Origin: an uncultured Lachnospiraceae bacterium
GTDB lineage: Bacteria; Bacillota; Clostridia; Lachnospirales; Lachnospiraceae
Assembly (NCBI GenBank): GCA_945949085.1
Contig: CAMFDJ010000026.1
Location: 1 to 37,520, forward strand
Direction of reading: 5' to 3'
Length of the DNA stretch: 37,520 nt
Position 1 is the first letter of the stretch. Each line of letters begins with the position of its first letter. Positions 7,364-18,066 of this stretch are shown in pieces. The notes below the pieces were generated by a model. It was given only the letters and a program-made list of their open reading frames with translations, was not told the origin of the DNA and made no database searches. Both the position numbers and the translations under genes were made by a program.

Positions 7364-8074
7364 GTGGAAGAGAAGAGAAAGACGGTCATTACCGTTAAGG
7401 ATCTGTATAAGATATATCGGGTTGGAGACAGTAAGGTCCGGGCACTGAATGGAGTTGATTTCTCTATTTATAAAGGAGAATTCTGTGCAATCGTCGGGAC
7501 TTCCGGTTCGGGGAAATCTACCTTATTAAATATGCTTGCAGGATTGGAAAAACCGACCAAGGGTGAAATTGTCATTGCGGGTGAGCATCTGGAGAATAAG
7601 AGTGAAAACGGGCTTGTGAAGTTCAGAAGGGAGCATATTGGTTTTATATTTCAATCGTTCAATCTGATGCCGGCATTAACAGCAGTGGAAAATGTAGCAC
7701 TTCCCCTGACTTTTCAGGGAGTTGAAAAGTCAGAGCGAACAAAGCGTGCGGAAGAAGTTCTTTCGCTTGTCGGACTTGAGAAACATAAAAAACATAAACC
7801 ACAGCAGATGTCCGGCGGACAGCAGCAGCGAGTCGGGATTGCGAGGGCACTGGTGGTAGGACCGGAAATTATTTTTGCGGACGAGCCCACCGGTAATCTG
7901 GATTCTCATACCTCGGCAGACGTGATGCGACTTATGAAAAAAATCATCAGAGAACAAAATCAGACACTTATCATGGTTACCCATGATGATCATCTGGCGG
8001 AGTTTGCCGACAGGATTTTCCGTATTTCGGACGGCAAGATTATCAGTATTGAAGAAGGAAAAGAAAAGGAATGA
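7364..8074 (+). CDS. ABC transporter ATP-binding protein, MacB/LolD type
   Basis: A 236-residue ATPase that powers the permease two genes downstream. Motifs: Walker A GTSGSGKSTLL (near residues 45-55), Q-loop FIFQSFNLMPALTAVENV, signature MSGGQQQRVGIARAL, Walker B IIFADEPTGNLDS and the H-loop VTHDDHLAE. This is the family of MacB, LolD and FtsE, whose members usually drive mechanotransmission or extrusion rather than import. The start is a GTG with GGAAGGA 9 bp upstream; no ATG is available nearby. The stop overlaps an ATG of the next frame (ATGA), consistent with a three-gene operon. Confidence 0.95.
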   Translation: MEEKRKTVITVKDLYKIYRVGDSKVRALNGVDFSIYKGEFCAIVGTSGSGKSTLLNMLAGLEKPTKGEIVIAGEHLENKSENGLVKFRREHIGFIFQSFNLMPALTAVENVALPLTFQGVEKSERTKRAEEVLSLVGLEKHKKHKPQQMSGGQQQRVGIARALVVGPEIIFADEPTGNLDSHTSADVMRLMKKIIREQNQTLIMVTHDDHLAEFADRIFRISDGKIISIEEGKEKE

Positions 8075-8094
8075 AAACAGGAGGATATCGGAAG

Positions 8095-9870
8095 ATGAGA
8101 CATACAAGAGGTGTCAGAACAGTCATGATTGCATTGCTGCTTGGTCTGACAGTAGTAACGGGTGTCGGAGCCACAGATGTGATGGCGACTACGACAATGC
8201 CGGGAGCACAGGATGATTCGGGAGAGAACAGCCAGTCACTGGAGGATATCAAAAAAGAGGCAAAGGCTGAGATTTCCGATTATGGGGATATCATCAAGCT
8301 GAAGGCAGATGAAGCGACCGGAAAGGAAATTGACAAGGCTGTAAAAAAATATCAGAAGATTATCGGAACGGCAGACCAGGATAAAAATACGGATGGGCTG
8401 ACGACAAGAGCCAGTGTGGAGGATTGTGTGACGGAGGCAAAGTCAGCAATTGAAGCACTTGTTACGACCGGTACGGAAAGCTCTGACGGAAAAGAAGATG
8501 CTTTGCCGTCATCTACCAGTGAATTTGTGATGGTGGGCGGTAATTGGGTGACACCGACGGCAACGCATGGGCAGCTTGTGGATATTGTGCTTCCGGTTGT
8601 CAATATGGGAATGGTCAATCTTGCAAATGTGACAGTGACACCGGTCATATCCAATACGGTGAGCGAGTGGCCCTTTGTGATTGATACAAGTGGATATACT
8701 CAGACGATTGCGGATTTGCCGGGCAAAGGAAATGGGCAGAGCGATATGGACCGCAGGCGGGAATTGACATGGACACTTCGCACCAGAGAGGATGCCATGT
8801 CCGGCTATTATAAGCTGCAGTTTAATGTATTATATTATGTAGGAACAGAAGCAGAAAATGCAACACTTACTACATATGTGCTGGTAAAGGGAGCAGCCGG
8901 CAGTGGAAATATCGAGAATGAGGGAGGAGCCTCATCCACTCCGCGTGTGATTGTGACCGGATTTACAACAGAGCCGGCAAAGGTGCATGCAGGTGATACG
9001 TTTCAGTTGACTCTGCATCTGAAGAATACCTCCAAGAGAACTTCGGTATCCAATATGCTGATCAATCTTACGGCACCTTCGGAAGGAACTGATGCGGAAA
9101 GTACCTATGCGGCTTTTTTGCCGACAAACGGTTCCAATTCTGTTTACCTGGAAAGTATCGGAAAGGGACAGACGCAGGATGTATCCATTGAGATGACTGC
9201 GAAAAGTGATTTGGCGCAGAAACCTTATCAGCTTGATGTCAATATGGAATTTGAGGATGAAGACTATGCGGCTTATACGGCAAATGCAGATGTATCGATA
9301 CCAATCTTTCAGGACCCGCGATTTGAGCTGAGTAAGCCTGAGATTCTGCCGGAACAGATCATGGTAGGGAATGAGTCGAATGTCATGTTCAGTATCTATA
9401 ATATCGGCAGAGTTACGTTGTATAATGTACATGTCAGCTTTGAAGGGGAAAGCCTGAGCGGTGGTGATTGTTTTCTGGGAAAGATTGAGGCCGGAGCGAC
9501 AGGCAGCGTAGATACCATGGTAACCGGTGCGAAGGCAACAGAAGAAGGAGAAGAGCAGAATATTGTCATTACTTATGAGGATGATGCCGGTAATGTTGCA
9601 AAATACAAAGAGCAGATTTCCGTAACTGTGCAGGGAGAGGCTCAGATGGGCTATGATATGGACTTTGATGATGGCAATATCATAGAGTTTGATGAGGAAG
9701 AAGAAAAGAAAAGTTCCCTGCTTACCATTGTATTGGTTGCGACCTGTCTGGTTGTCTGTGTGATTATAGTTGTTATTGTTGTGAACATAATCGGGAAAAA
9801 GAAAGCAGAAAAAGAAAAAGAGAATCTGCTGAGTGATCTGGAAGAGGGAGACGAGGATGAAATATCGTGA
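8095..9870 (+). CDS. Secreted, membrane-anchored CARDB/COG1361-like protein
   Basis: A 591-residue exported protein. An N-terminal signal segment (VRTVMIALLLGLTVVTGVGA) is followed by an acidic/helical stretch, then two or three beta-rich Ig-like modules of about 120-150 residues with the CARDB/BatD pattern (LVDIVLPVVNMGMVNLANV; FQLTLHLKNTSKRTSV; NVMFSIYNIGRVTLYNV). A C-terminal transmembrane helix (LLTIVLVATCLVVCVIIVVI) precedes a Lys- and Glu-rich cytoplasmic tail. The mature protein should face outward, anchored beside the permease. An in-frame ATG at 8071 overlaps the ATPase stop, but AGGAGG (8079-8084) lies 10 bp before ATG 8095, so 8095 is chosen. It overlaps the permease start by 14 bp. 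It may be an accessory or adaptor subunit; the substrate is unknown. Confidence 0.85.
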   Translation: MRHTRGVRTVMIALLLGLTVVTGVGATDVMATTTMPGAQDDSGENSQSLEDIKKEAKAEISDYGDIIKLKADEATGKEIDKAVKKYQKIIGTADQDKNTDGLTTRASVEDCVTEAKSAIEALVTTGTESSDGKEDALPSSTSEFVMVGGNWVTPTATHGQLVDIVLPVVNMGMVNLANVTVTPVISNTVSEWPFVIDTSGYTQTIADLPGKGNGQSDMDRRRELTWTLRTREDAMSGYYKLQFNVLYYVGTEAENATLTTYVLVKGAAGSGNIENEGGASSTPRVIVTGFTTEPAKVHAGDTFQLTLHLKNTSKRTSVSNMLINLTAPSEGTDAESTYAAFLPTNGSNSVYLESIGKGQTQDVSIEMTAKSDLAQKPYQLDVNMEFEDEDYAAYTANADVSIPIFQDPRFELSKPEILPEQIMVGNESNVMFSIYNIGRVTLYNVHVSFEGESLSGGDCFLGKIEAGATGSVDTMVTGAKATEEGEEQNIVITYEDDAGNVAKYKEQISVTVQGEAQMGYDMDFDDGNIIEFDEEEEKKSSLLTIVLVATCLVVCVIIVVIVVNIIGKKKAEKEKENLLSDLEEGDEDEIS

Positions 9871-11248
9871 TATGCTTCGTATGAGCTGCTCGAATCTCTG
9901 GAAACGTAAGATCAGGACTTTTTTGACAATTCTGGGTGTCGTCATCGGAACAGCGTCGATCGTGGTCATGGTATCATTGGGATTGGGACTTTCGCGGGCA
10001 TCGATGGCAGAGATTGAACAGTATGGCGGGATTACGACTGTCAATGTGACGGAACAGGGCTCGATTTTTGGCTATGATGAAGAAGATGAGAAGCAGACGC
10101 TTGGGCAGGCTTATGGATCGGGACATTTGGACGACGCACTTTTGCAGAGAATTCAGGAGGTTGATCATGTAAAAAGTGCCTATCCGATGCTGGAGACAGA
10201 AGCAATAGCGATGAGTGGCGGTTATCAGGGAAATGTCACTGTTTGTGGCGTGCCGGCAGCGCAGGCAGATCTTTTGGGACTAAAGCTGTCACAGGGGACA
10301 TTGATGCAGCCTGGAACAGGGCAGTTTGAAGCTGTTTATGGAAATGCTGTCCTGACAAATTTTTATAATGAGAAAACCGGAGACGGATATTGGTGGAACG
10401 GGCAGATGGCTGATATTGATCTGATGGAGGATACGATCATGTACATTTTCAATGTGGAAAAGTATTATTCGTATCTTTGGGGAGGAACGGATGAGAACGG
10501 ACAGACAGCTGCCTTCCCAAAGAAATATATTGTCAAGACGGCCGGCGTGATGGATGGAGGGCCGGATGACTACTATAGTAACAGCAATTATGTATATTGC
10601 GATCTGGATGTGCTGAAGTCGACCTTGAAAAAAGAATATAAAAATACGGTAATTCCGGGTCAGCCGACATACACTTCCGGAAAACCGTACAAGGAGATCT
10701 TTTACACTTCTATTGTAGTCCAGGTGGATGATATGAATTATGTACAGCAGGTACAGAAGGATATCAATGCACTGGGCTATCAGGCGTATTCCAATGCAGA
10801 GTGGGTACAGGCCGAGCAGAAGCAGTTTCGCTATATCCAGCTTGCACTCGGCGGGATCGGAGCGGTTTCACTCTTTGTCGCTGCGATCGGAATTGCCAAT
10901 ACGATGATGATGTCTATCTATGAGAGGACAAAGGAAATCGGCATTATGAAAGTACTCGGTTGTGACATGCGAAATATTCAGGGAATGTTTCTCATGGAGG
11001 CAGGCTATATCGGCTTGATCGGCGGCATCATAGGTCTGGTGCTCAGCTATATTCTGTCGGGTGTGATCAATATGCTTGTAAAAAATATGGATATGGGAAT
11101 GAATGTGCAGGTGGGACTGTCTTATATTCCGCCCTGGTTGGCGCTTCTTGCGCTTGCATTTGCGGTTATTGTGGGTATGGTATCCGGCTTTTTTCCATCA
11201 CTTCGCGCGATGCGCTTAAGTCCGCTTGCGGCAATCAGAAATGAGTGA
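9857..11248 (+). CDS. ABC transporter permease, MacB/FtsX family
   Basis: A 463-residue permease with the MacB layout. A first transmembrane helix (IRTFLTILGVVIGTASIVVM) follows a basic leader. A large extracytoplasmic MacB_PCD-like domain spans roughly residues 45-320. Three C-terminal FtsX helices follow (ALGGIGAVSLFVAAIGIANTM, IGLIGGIIGLVLSYILSGVI, LALLALAFAVIVGMVSGFFP). The hallmark ERTKEIGIMKVLG coupling segment and the terminal RAMRLSPLAAIRNE are present. The start ATG at 9857 lies inside the preceding gene behind GAGG; a GTG at 9833 would only add residues from another gene's coding region. With the ATPase and the anchored protein it forms a tripartite exporter or a mechanotransmission complex. 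Confidence 0.92.
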   Translation: MKYRDMLRMSCSNLWKRKIRTFLTILGVVIGTASIVVMVSLGLGLSRASMAEIEQYGGITTVNVTEQGSIFGYDEEDEKQTLGQAYGSGHLDDALLQRIQEVDHVKSAYPMLETEAIAMSGGYQGNVTVCGVPAAQADLLGLKLSQGTLMQPGTGQFEAVYGNAVLTNFYNEKTGDGYWWNGQMADIDLMEDTIMYIFNVEKYYSYLWGGTDENGQTAAFPKKYIVKTAGVMDGGPDDYYSNSNYVYCDLDVLKSTLKKEYKNTVIPGQPTYTSGKPYKEIFYTSIVVQVDDMNYVQQVQKDINALGYQAYSNAEWVQAEQKQFRYIQLALGGIGAVSLFVAAIGIANTMMMSIYERTKEIGIMKVLGCDMRNIQGMFLMEAGYIGLIGGIIGLVLSYILSGVINMLVKNMDMGMNVQVGLSYIPPWLALLALAFAVIVGMVSGFFPSLRAMRLSPLAAIRNE

Positions 11249-11307
11249 ATATAACTAAATTATTCGCGAAAAACTTTTATGTTTTAGTAGAAATATCTAA
11301 CACAATA

Positions 11308-11316
11308 TGCTATACT
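11308..11316 (+). promoter_or_regulatory. Extended -10 promoter of the coiled-coil/SHOCT gene
   Basis: TGC-TATACT gives an extended -10 (TGnTATAMT). No good -35 lies 17 bp upstream. The leader would be about 78 nt. Confidence 0.5.
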
Positions 11317-11400
11317 CGTTTGTGTATAGGTTAAATTGCTGGGGTTAACGCATTTGCTAACTGATACATACAAAAAAAGGAAGATATAGGGGCGAGAAAA

Positions 11401-12897
11401 ATGGCAGGAAACATGGAAATGGAAGCAGCAAGAAGAGCAGCAGAGGAAGCAGCAAGAATGGCAGCCGCTGCAACGATGAAGAATAATAATGCACCGGAAG
11501 AAAAGGTGCAGGAAGAGGGCGCTATCAAGTCGGCAGAGGATGCGATTCGTCAGACGGCAGGCTTGAATGCAAAGAAGGCTGCTATCGAGTCGGCACTCAG
11601 AATTGCCGATGAAGCGGCTAGGAAGGCTGCACATGAAGTGACGGAGAATACATCATCAGAGAAAGACGCAGCGAGACGTGCCATTGAAGAAGAGACGATT
11701 CGTAAAGCAACAAGTGAGCATACCAGAAAGATTGCGGAAGAGACGGCCAGAAAGCTTGCAGACGAGAATATTAAAAAGTCACAGGAGTTTGCAAAGCAGT
11801 CCGATGAGCGTGTGAAGAAGATCAAGGAAGAAGCACAGGCAAAGAAGGAAGCAGAGTTAAAACCTTCTATTGATGCAGCTGTAAAGGAAGCAAAGATCAA
11901 GGGTGATAAAGAGAAGGAAGAAATCCTGAAGAAGATTCAGGAAGAGAATAAACAGAAAATTGAAGAGACGTTACGCAAATTGGAGGAAGAAGGTAAAAAA
12001 CGTCTTGAGGAAGCAACTGTAAAGGCAGATGAGACGACAGAAAAAGCGATAGAAGAAGCGAAGAAACAGGCAGAAGAAAAGGTAAAGGCAGAGATTGAAG
12101 CAGTTGTTGCAAAGGTTGGCAATGAGGCCAGAACAAAAGAGGCTGAGGCTGCAAAGCGTGAAGACGAAAAGAATGTAAAGCTTGTTGAAGAAGCTGTTAC
12201 GGCGGAAGCGAACGGCGTTGCAATCAAGTTTGCAAAGGATGCCATCGTGAAGATGGAAGAGGAAAAGATTCGACGTGCAGAAGAGGAGAAGGCAAGACTG
12301 ATCGCGGAAGAAAAGGCGCGTAAGGAAGCGGAAGAGCGTGCACGTAAGGAAGCGGAGATTGCAGAACAGAGACGTATTGAGGAAGAAAAGCGTCGTAAGG
12401 AAGAGGCTGCAAAAGCGAAGGCTGAGGCAGCAGAAAAAGCCAGAAAAGCTGCTGAGATGCTTGAATTCCGCAAGTACGAAGCAGAGATTAAGGCAAAGAC
12501 AGCAGGAACCGTACAGACGGCAGGAGTGGCAGCAGAGAAACCTGCATCTGAGAATAAGACTGAAGAAGTGAATCCGGCAGCAGCAGCGGCTGCAGCAGCA
12601 GTTGCCGCTATGAAGGGCGAGGCACCGGCACAGCCGGCAGCATCTGCGCCTGAGAAACCGGCACAACCGGCACAGCCGGCAGCAAATGAAAAGGCACCGC
12701 AGCAGGATGCAAAACCGGCATCGACCGGCGCTGCAGCAGCAGTGACAGCAGATGCTACCAGCTCAGGAAAAGCAATGTCACTTGATGAGTTCCAAAAGGC
12801 TGCAATGAAGCTTAAGATCTTACTGGAAAACGGTATTATTTCACAGGAGGAATTTGACGAAGAGAAGAAACGTCTTGTGGCAAATATGCAGTTGTAA
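11401..12897 (+). CDS. Ala/Glu/Lys-rich coiled-coil protein with C-terminal SHOCT domain
   Basis: A 498-residue protein of extreme composition with no predicted membrane segment. From residue 1 to about 370 it is almost continuous charged helix (AEEKARKEAEERARKEAEI and similar), with no Cys or Trp that I can see and very few aromatics. A Pro/Ala linker (about 380-440; AAAAAAAAVAAMKG, QPAQPAAN) follows. The last 40 residues (MSLDEFQKAAMKLKILLENG and IISQEEFDEEKKRLVANMQL) are a SHOCT domain, a short module usually found at the end of proteins. It resembles the TolA stalk in composition, but this is low-complexity similarity, not homology. I do not know its function. It is monocistronic, with its own extended -10 promoter and strong terminator. 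The GC-skewed codons create long spurious frames on the other strand. Confidence 0.9.
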   Translation: MAGNMEMEAARRAAEEAARMAAAATMKNNNAPEEKVQEEGAIKSAEDAIRQTAGLNAKKAAIESALRIADEAARKAAHEVTENTSSEKDAARRAIEEETIRKATSEHTRKIAEETARKLADENIKKSQEFAKQSDERVKKIKEEAQAKKEAELKPSIDAAVKEAKIKGDKEKEEILKKIQEENKQKIEETLRKLEEEGKKRLEEATVKADETTEKAIEEAKKQAEEKVKAEIEAVVAKVGNEARTKEAEAAKREDEKNVKLVEEAVTAEANGVAIKFAKDAIVKMEEEKIRRAEEEKARLIAEEKARKEAEERARKEAEIAEQRRIEEEKRRKEEAAKAKAEAAEKARKAAEMLEFRKYEAEIKAKTAGTVQTAGVAAEKPASENKTEEVNPAAAAAAAAVAAMKGEAPAQPAASAPEKPAQPAQPAANEKAPQQDAKPASTGAAAAVTADATSSGKAMSLDEFQKAAMKLKILLENGIISQEEFDEEKKRLVANMQL

Positions 12898-12935
12898 AAG
12901 AGTTTCTGAGAGAAGAATCGATATTGTTTGATTAC

Positions 12936-12970
12936 ATATCCCGTGTGCGAAAGCACATGGGATATTTTTG
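12936..12970 (+). terminator. Rho-independent terminator of the SHOCT gene
   Basis: ATATCCC-g-TGTGC, a GAAA tetraloop, then GCACA-t-GGGATAT with a TTTTTG tail. One mismatch in a 13-bp stem. Confidence 0.92.
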
Positions 12971-12983
12971 TATCACAAATGTA

Positions 12984-13012
12984 TTGACATATAATATTAT
13001 ATGCCATATAAT
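12984..13012 (+). promoter_or_regulatory. Perfect consensus promoter of the padR operon
   Basis: TTGACA (12984-12989), exactly 17 bp, then TATAAT (13007-13012). Such a strong promoter is normally held down by a repressor, and the palindromes overlapping it fit that. Confidence 0.88.
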
Positions 13013-13033
13013 ATGGAAAAATATAATATTATA
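12989..13033. promoter_or_regulatory. Palindromic operator array over the padR promoter
   Basis: Three palindromes: ATATAATATTATAT (12989-13002, between -35 and -10), CCATATAATATGG (13004-13016, over the -10) and TATAATATTATA (13022-13033, near the start site). The 13-mer ATATAATATTATA occurs at 12989 and again at 13021, 32 bp apart, about three helical turns. A degenerate half-copy TATAGTATT follows at 13039. Autorepression by the PadR protein is inferred. Confidence 0.65.
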
Positions 13034-13147
13034 CAGCGTATAGTATTGCCGGAGCTTTGTGCCATGTAGCCTGCAGAAGGATTCAGGTATGGAAGCAAGT
13101 GGAATGGCAAAATAGGAAAATGATAAAATTTAAGAAAGGAAAGGATC

Positions 13148-13474
13148 ATGGTATTTAACACAGGTGCAGCTTTGCTGGATGCGATCGTGCTTGCTGTCGT
13201 GGATCAGGATGAAATCGGAACGTATGGATACAAGATTACGCAGGAAGTGCGTCAGGTACTGGATGTATCGGAATCGACATTGTATCCCGTACTCAGAAGA
13301 TTGCAAAAGTCGGGATATCTGGATGTCTATGACAGGGAATGTGCCGGTAGAAACAGGAGATATTATAAAGTGACAGTGGACGGAAAACAGCAGCTTACAG
13401 AATATAAAAAAGAATGGAAGAATTATTCCGCTCATATAAATGCGATATTTGAGGGAGGAAACGACATTGAATAA
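13148..13474 (+). CDS. PadR-family transcriptional regulator
   Basis: A 108-residue winged-helix regulator. The PadR signature is clear: LLDAIVLAVVDQDE, YGYKITQEVRQVL, the recognition helix region SESTLYPVLRRLQKSGYL and the wing GRNRRYYKVTVDG, with a short C-terminal helix for dimerisation (subfamily 2-like length). The start ATG has AGAAAGGAAAGG upstream. It very likely binds the palindromes at 12989-13033 and controls its own operon. Its stop overlaps the start of the DUF1700 gene. PadR/DUF1700/DUF4097 is a recurring Firmicutes cassette, thought to sense cell-envelope stress; the inducer here is unknown. Confidence 0.95.
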   Translation: MVFNTGAALLDAIVLAVVDQDEIGTYGYKITQEVRQVLDVSESTLYPVLRRLQKSGYLDVYDRECAGRNRRYYKVTVDGKQQLTEYKKEWKNYSAHINAIFEGGNDIE

Positions 13475-14192
13475 AGAAACATTTTTGCTTGAACTGGGCA
13501 GATTGCTCTCCGATCTTTCTTTAGAAGAGAAACAGGAAGCAATGGCATTTTATGAAGAGTATTTCATGGAAGCCGGAGAGGAACAGGAGGAGCAGGTATT
13601 GCGCGAGCTTGGATCCCCGCAGGAGGTTTCCTATAAGATCCATGAGGAACTTGCCGGAAAGGAACTGATCTGTTATGACGCTGTTGCCGGGCAGAGAGAG
13701 CGCACAAACAATACTAACGATGACAGCAGTGTGCAAGGCAAGGACGAAAATGACAAGAAGACTGGAAAGCAAAAGAAGAAAGCACCGGTGAATGGCTGGA
13801 AAATAGCATGTATTGTCATCTTATGTCTGATTGCATTGCCTATAGCAGGCCCGATTGCGTTCGGTCTGGGAGCCGCAGCACTCGTAATTGTCATTGCGAT
13901 TGTTGCTTCTGTGTTTGCGGTATTATTCGCTCTGGTTGTAACGGTTTTGGCACTCGTGGTATCGGCTGCGATTGTTGGTGTTGTATTTCTGATACTCGGA
14001 ATTCTGAAACTGATCACTGCGCCTTTTGCTGCACTGATCTTACTTGGATTGTCACTGATTATGCTTGGCGCTTTTATATTGTGCTGCTGGCTGCTTGTCA
14101 AGCTGTGCATGGTGGTTGTGCCGGCCGTTGCAAAGGGTATTTGGAAACTGATTTGCCTGCCGTTTCGTAAAAAGGAGGGAACAGCGTCATGA
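13467..14192 (+). CDS. DUF1700 (HAAS) membrane protein
   Basis: A 241-residue protein. The N-terminal HAAS/DUF1700 domain is helical (FLLELGRLLSDLSLEEKQEA, FYEEYFMEAGEEQEEQVLRE, LGSPQEVSYKIHEEL). A polar Lys-rich linker follows, then four or five hydrophobic helices (about residues 105-225; IACIVILCLIALPIAGPIAF, LVVTVLALVVSAAIVGVVFL, LILLGLSLIMLGAFILCCWL). The start is a TTG at 13467 with GGGAGGAA 5 bp upstream; the frame is open back to an ATG at 13440, but that codon has no ribosome site. It overlaps padR by 8 bp and DUF4097 by 4 bp, so translation is probably coupled. Confidence 0.88.
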   Translation: MNKETFLLELGRLLSDLSLEEKQEAMAFYEEYFMEAGEEQEEQVLRELGSPQEVSYKIHEELAGKELICYDAVAGQRERTNNTNDDSSVQGKDENDKKTGKQKKKAPVNGWKIACIVILCLIALPIAGPIAFGLGAAALVIVIAIVASVFAVLFALVVTVLALVVSAAIVGVVFLILGILKLITAPFAALILLGLSLIMLGAFILCCWLLVKLCMVVVPAVAKGIWKLICLPFRKKEGTAS

Positions 14193-15166
14193 AGAAATCG
14201 ACAAAAATTATTTTAGGAACGATAGCGGGATTATTTTTGACAGGGCTGCTTCTTCTGCTGATCGGTGTTGTTGCAGGAGGCAGAAATCAGGCGATGGATA
14301 TCATCAGAGAGGATGCACATATCAGCGGTTCCTTCGGAGGCTGGATCAGCGGTCTGATTACAGAGGAAGATGACGAAGAGACAGATAATGACAGTGAGGA
14401 AGAAGCCGATCTGGGATTGAAAGAAATCGATGCGACAGAAAAAAACAATGCAGATGAGAGGATTGAAATAGCAGATGGCAGCAAGTTCAATTCTCTTGCT
14501 CTCTCAATGGGTGCGGGAGAATTTGTAATCCGGGAAAGTGCTGACGATAAAGTTTACCTGTCTGATGTTAAAAAGCTTTCCGTTAAGACTGCATTGAAGG
14601 GCGATACCTTGTATGTAAAAGCGAAACCAAAGACAAAGCGTCTTTGGAATTTTGTCAATACTGTAGAGGGAGGTACACTTGTCATTTATCTTCCACAAAA
14701 GGAATACAATCAGGTTGATCTGGAACTGGGAGCAGGGGAACTGAAACTGGAACAGAAGCTCATCGCAAAAGAAATAGAACTCTCTCTTGGCGCGGGAGAA
14801 ATCACAGGAACACATTTGCAGGCGGAGAAGCTGCAGGCAGAAGTAAGTGCAGGTAGTATGACACTTGTGCAGATCAATGCAGGACGGGCAGAGATTGAGG
14901 TGAGTGCCGGAGAATGTGTGGTGGAGAAAGCTTCCTTTGAAAAGCTTTCTGTCGATGTGGCGATGGGATCCGCAGAAATTGGGGTGGATGGAAAAGAAGA
15001 GGACACTTCCTATGAAGCAGAGTGCAGCATGGGAGAAGTCAGGATTGGAAAGAACGTCTATCTCCACCAAGGCTCTCATGACAAAGATGATGCACAGGGA
15101 GAGAAAAAACGTCATATTGATGCGGAGTGTGGAATGGGAGAAATCAGTATTACCTTTCACGAATAG
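14189..15166 (+). CDS. DUF4097 beta-repeat membrane protein
   Basis: A 325-residue protein with one N-terminal membrane helix (IILGTIAGLFLTGLLLLLIG) and an acidic linker (EEDDEETDNDSEEEADL). A long beta-helix-like repeat region runs from about residue 100 to the end, with recurring G-A-G-E and V-S-A-G steps (LSMGAGEFVI, LELGAGELKL, LSLGAGEITG, VSAGSMTL, VSAGECVV, VAMGSAEIGV, CSMGEVRIG, CGMGEISIT). This is the DUF4097 pattern. Starts at ATG 14189, overlapping the DUF1700 stop, behind AAAGGAGGG. It is probably the exposed or sensory part of the padR cassette. No terminator is seen before valS. Confidence 0.9.
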   Translation: MKKSTKIILGTIAGLFLTGLLLLLIGVVAGGRNQAMDIIREDAHISGSFGGWISGLITEEDDEETDNDSEEEADLGLKEIDATEKNNADERIEIADGSKFNSLALSMGAGEFVIRESADDKVYLSDVKKLSVKTALKGDTLYVKAKPKTKRLWNFVNTVEGGTLVIYLPQKEYNQVDLELGAGELKLEQKLIAKEIELSLGAGEITGTHLQAEKLQAEVSAGSMTLVQINAGRAEIEVSAGECVVEKASFEKLSVDVAMGSAEIGVDGKEEDTSYEAECSMGEVRIGKNVYLHQGSHDKDDAQGEKKRHIDAECGMGEISITFHE

Positions 15167-15201
15167 CAGCAAATGGCAATTTGGCGAAATCATTGCAAAT
15201 C

Positions 15202-15230
15202 TTGACAAAGACTGGGGCTGAGACTATTAT
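15202..15230 (+). promoter_or_regulatory. valS: Promoter of valS
   Basis: TTGACA (15202-15207), 17 bp, TATTAT (15225-15230). Transcription would start near 15237, leaving only about 40 nt of leader before ATG 15276. That leaves no room for a T-box leader. Confidence 0.7.
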
Positions 15231-15275
15231 ATACCTATCTATGTGCAGATGAAAATGAAAGGCAAGGACAAAAGG

Positions 15276-17936
<2,661 letters not shown>

Positions 17937-17951
17937 GGAAATAATAGTGCG

Positions 17952-17988
17952 GCCCGCAAAGAAAATAAATGCTTTGCGGGCATTCCTT
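17952..17988 (+). terminator. Rho-independent terminator of valS
   Basis: A perfect 10-bp stem GCCCGCAAAG (17952-17961) / CTTTGCGGGC (17972-17981), then ATTCCTTT. Stem is strong, T-run modest. Confidence 0.85.
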
Positions 17989-18066
17989 TGTGGTGAAAAT
18001 GCCGGAAAAGCAGAGGAAGAAGTTTGGACAGGAAGAACAGACAGGTAAGAAGGGTAAGCAATTCCT

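Noticed and set aside
11937..13007. 356-codon open frame antisense to the coiled-coil gene
   Set aside because: It is a shadow of biased Ala/Glu/Lys codons in the real gene; it reads as Ser/Ala/Phe low complexity and has no ribosome site.
15167..15275. T-box leader for valS
   Set aside because: The promoter is only about 40 nt from ATG 15276, and no T-box or antiterminator sequence is present.
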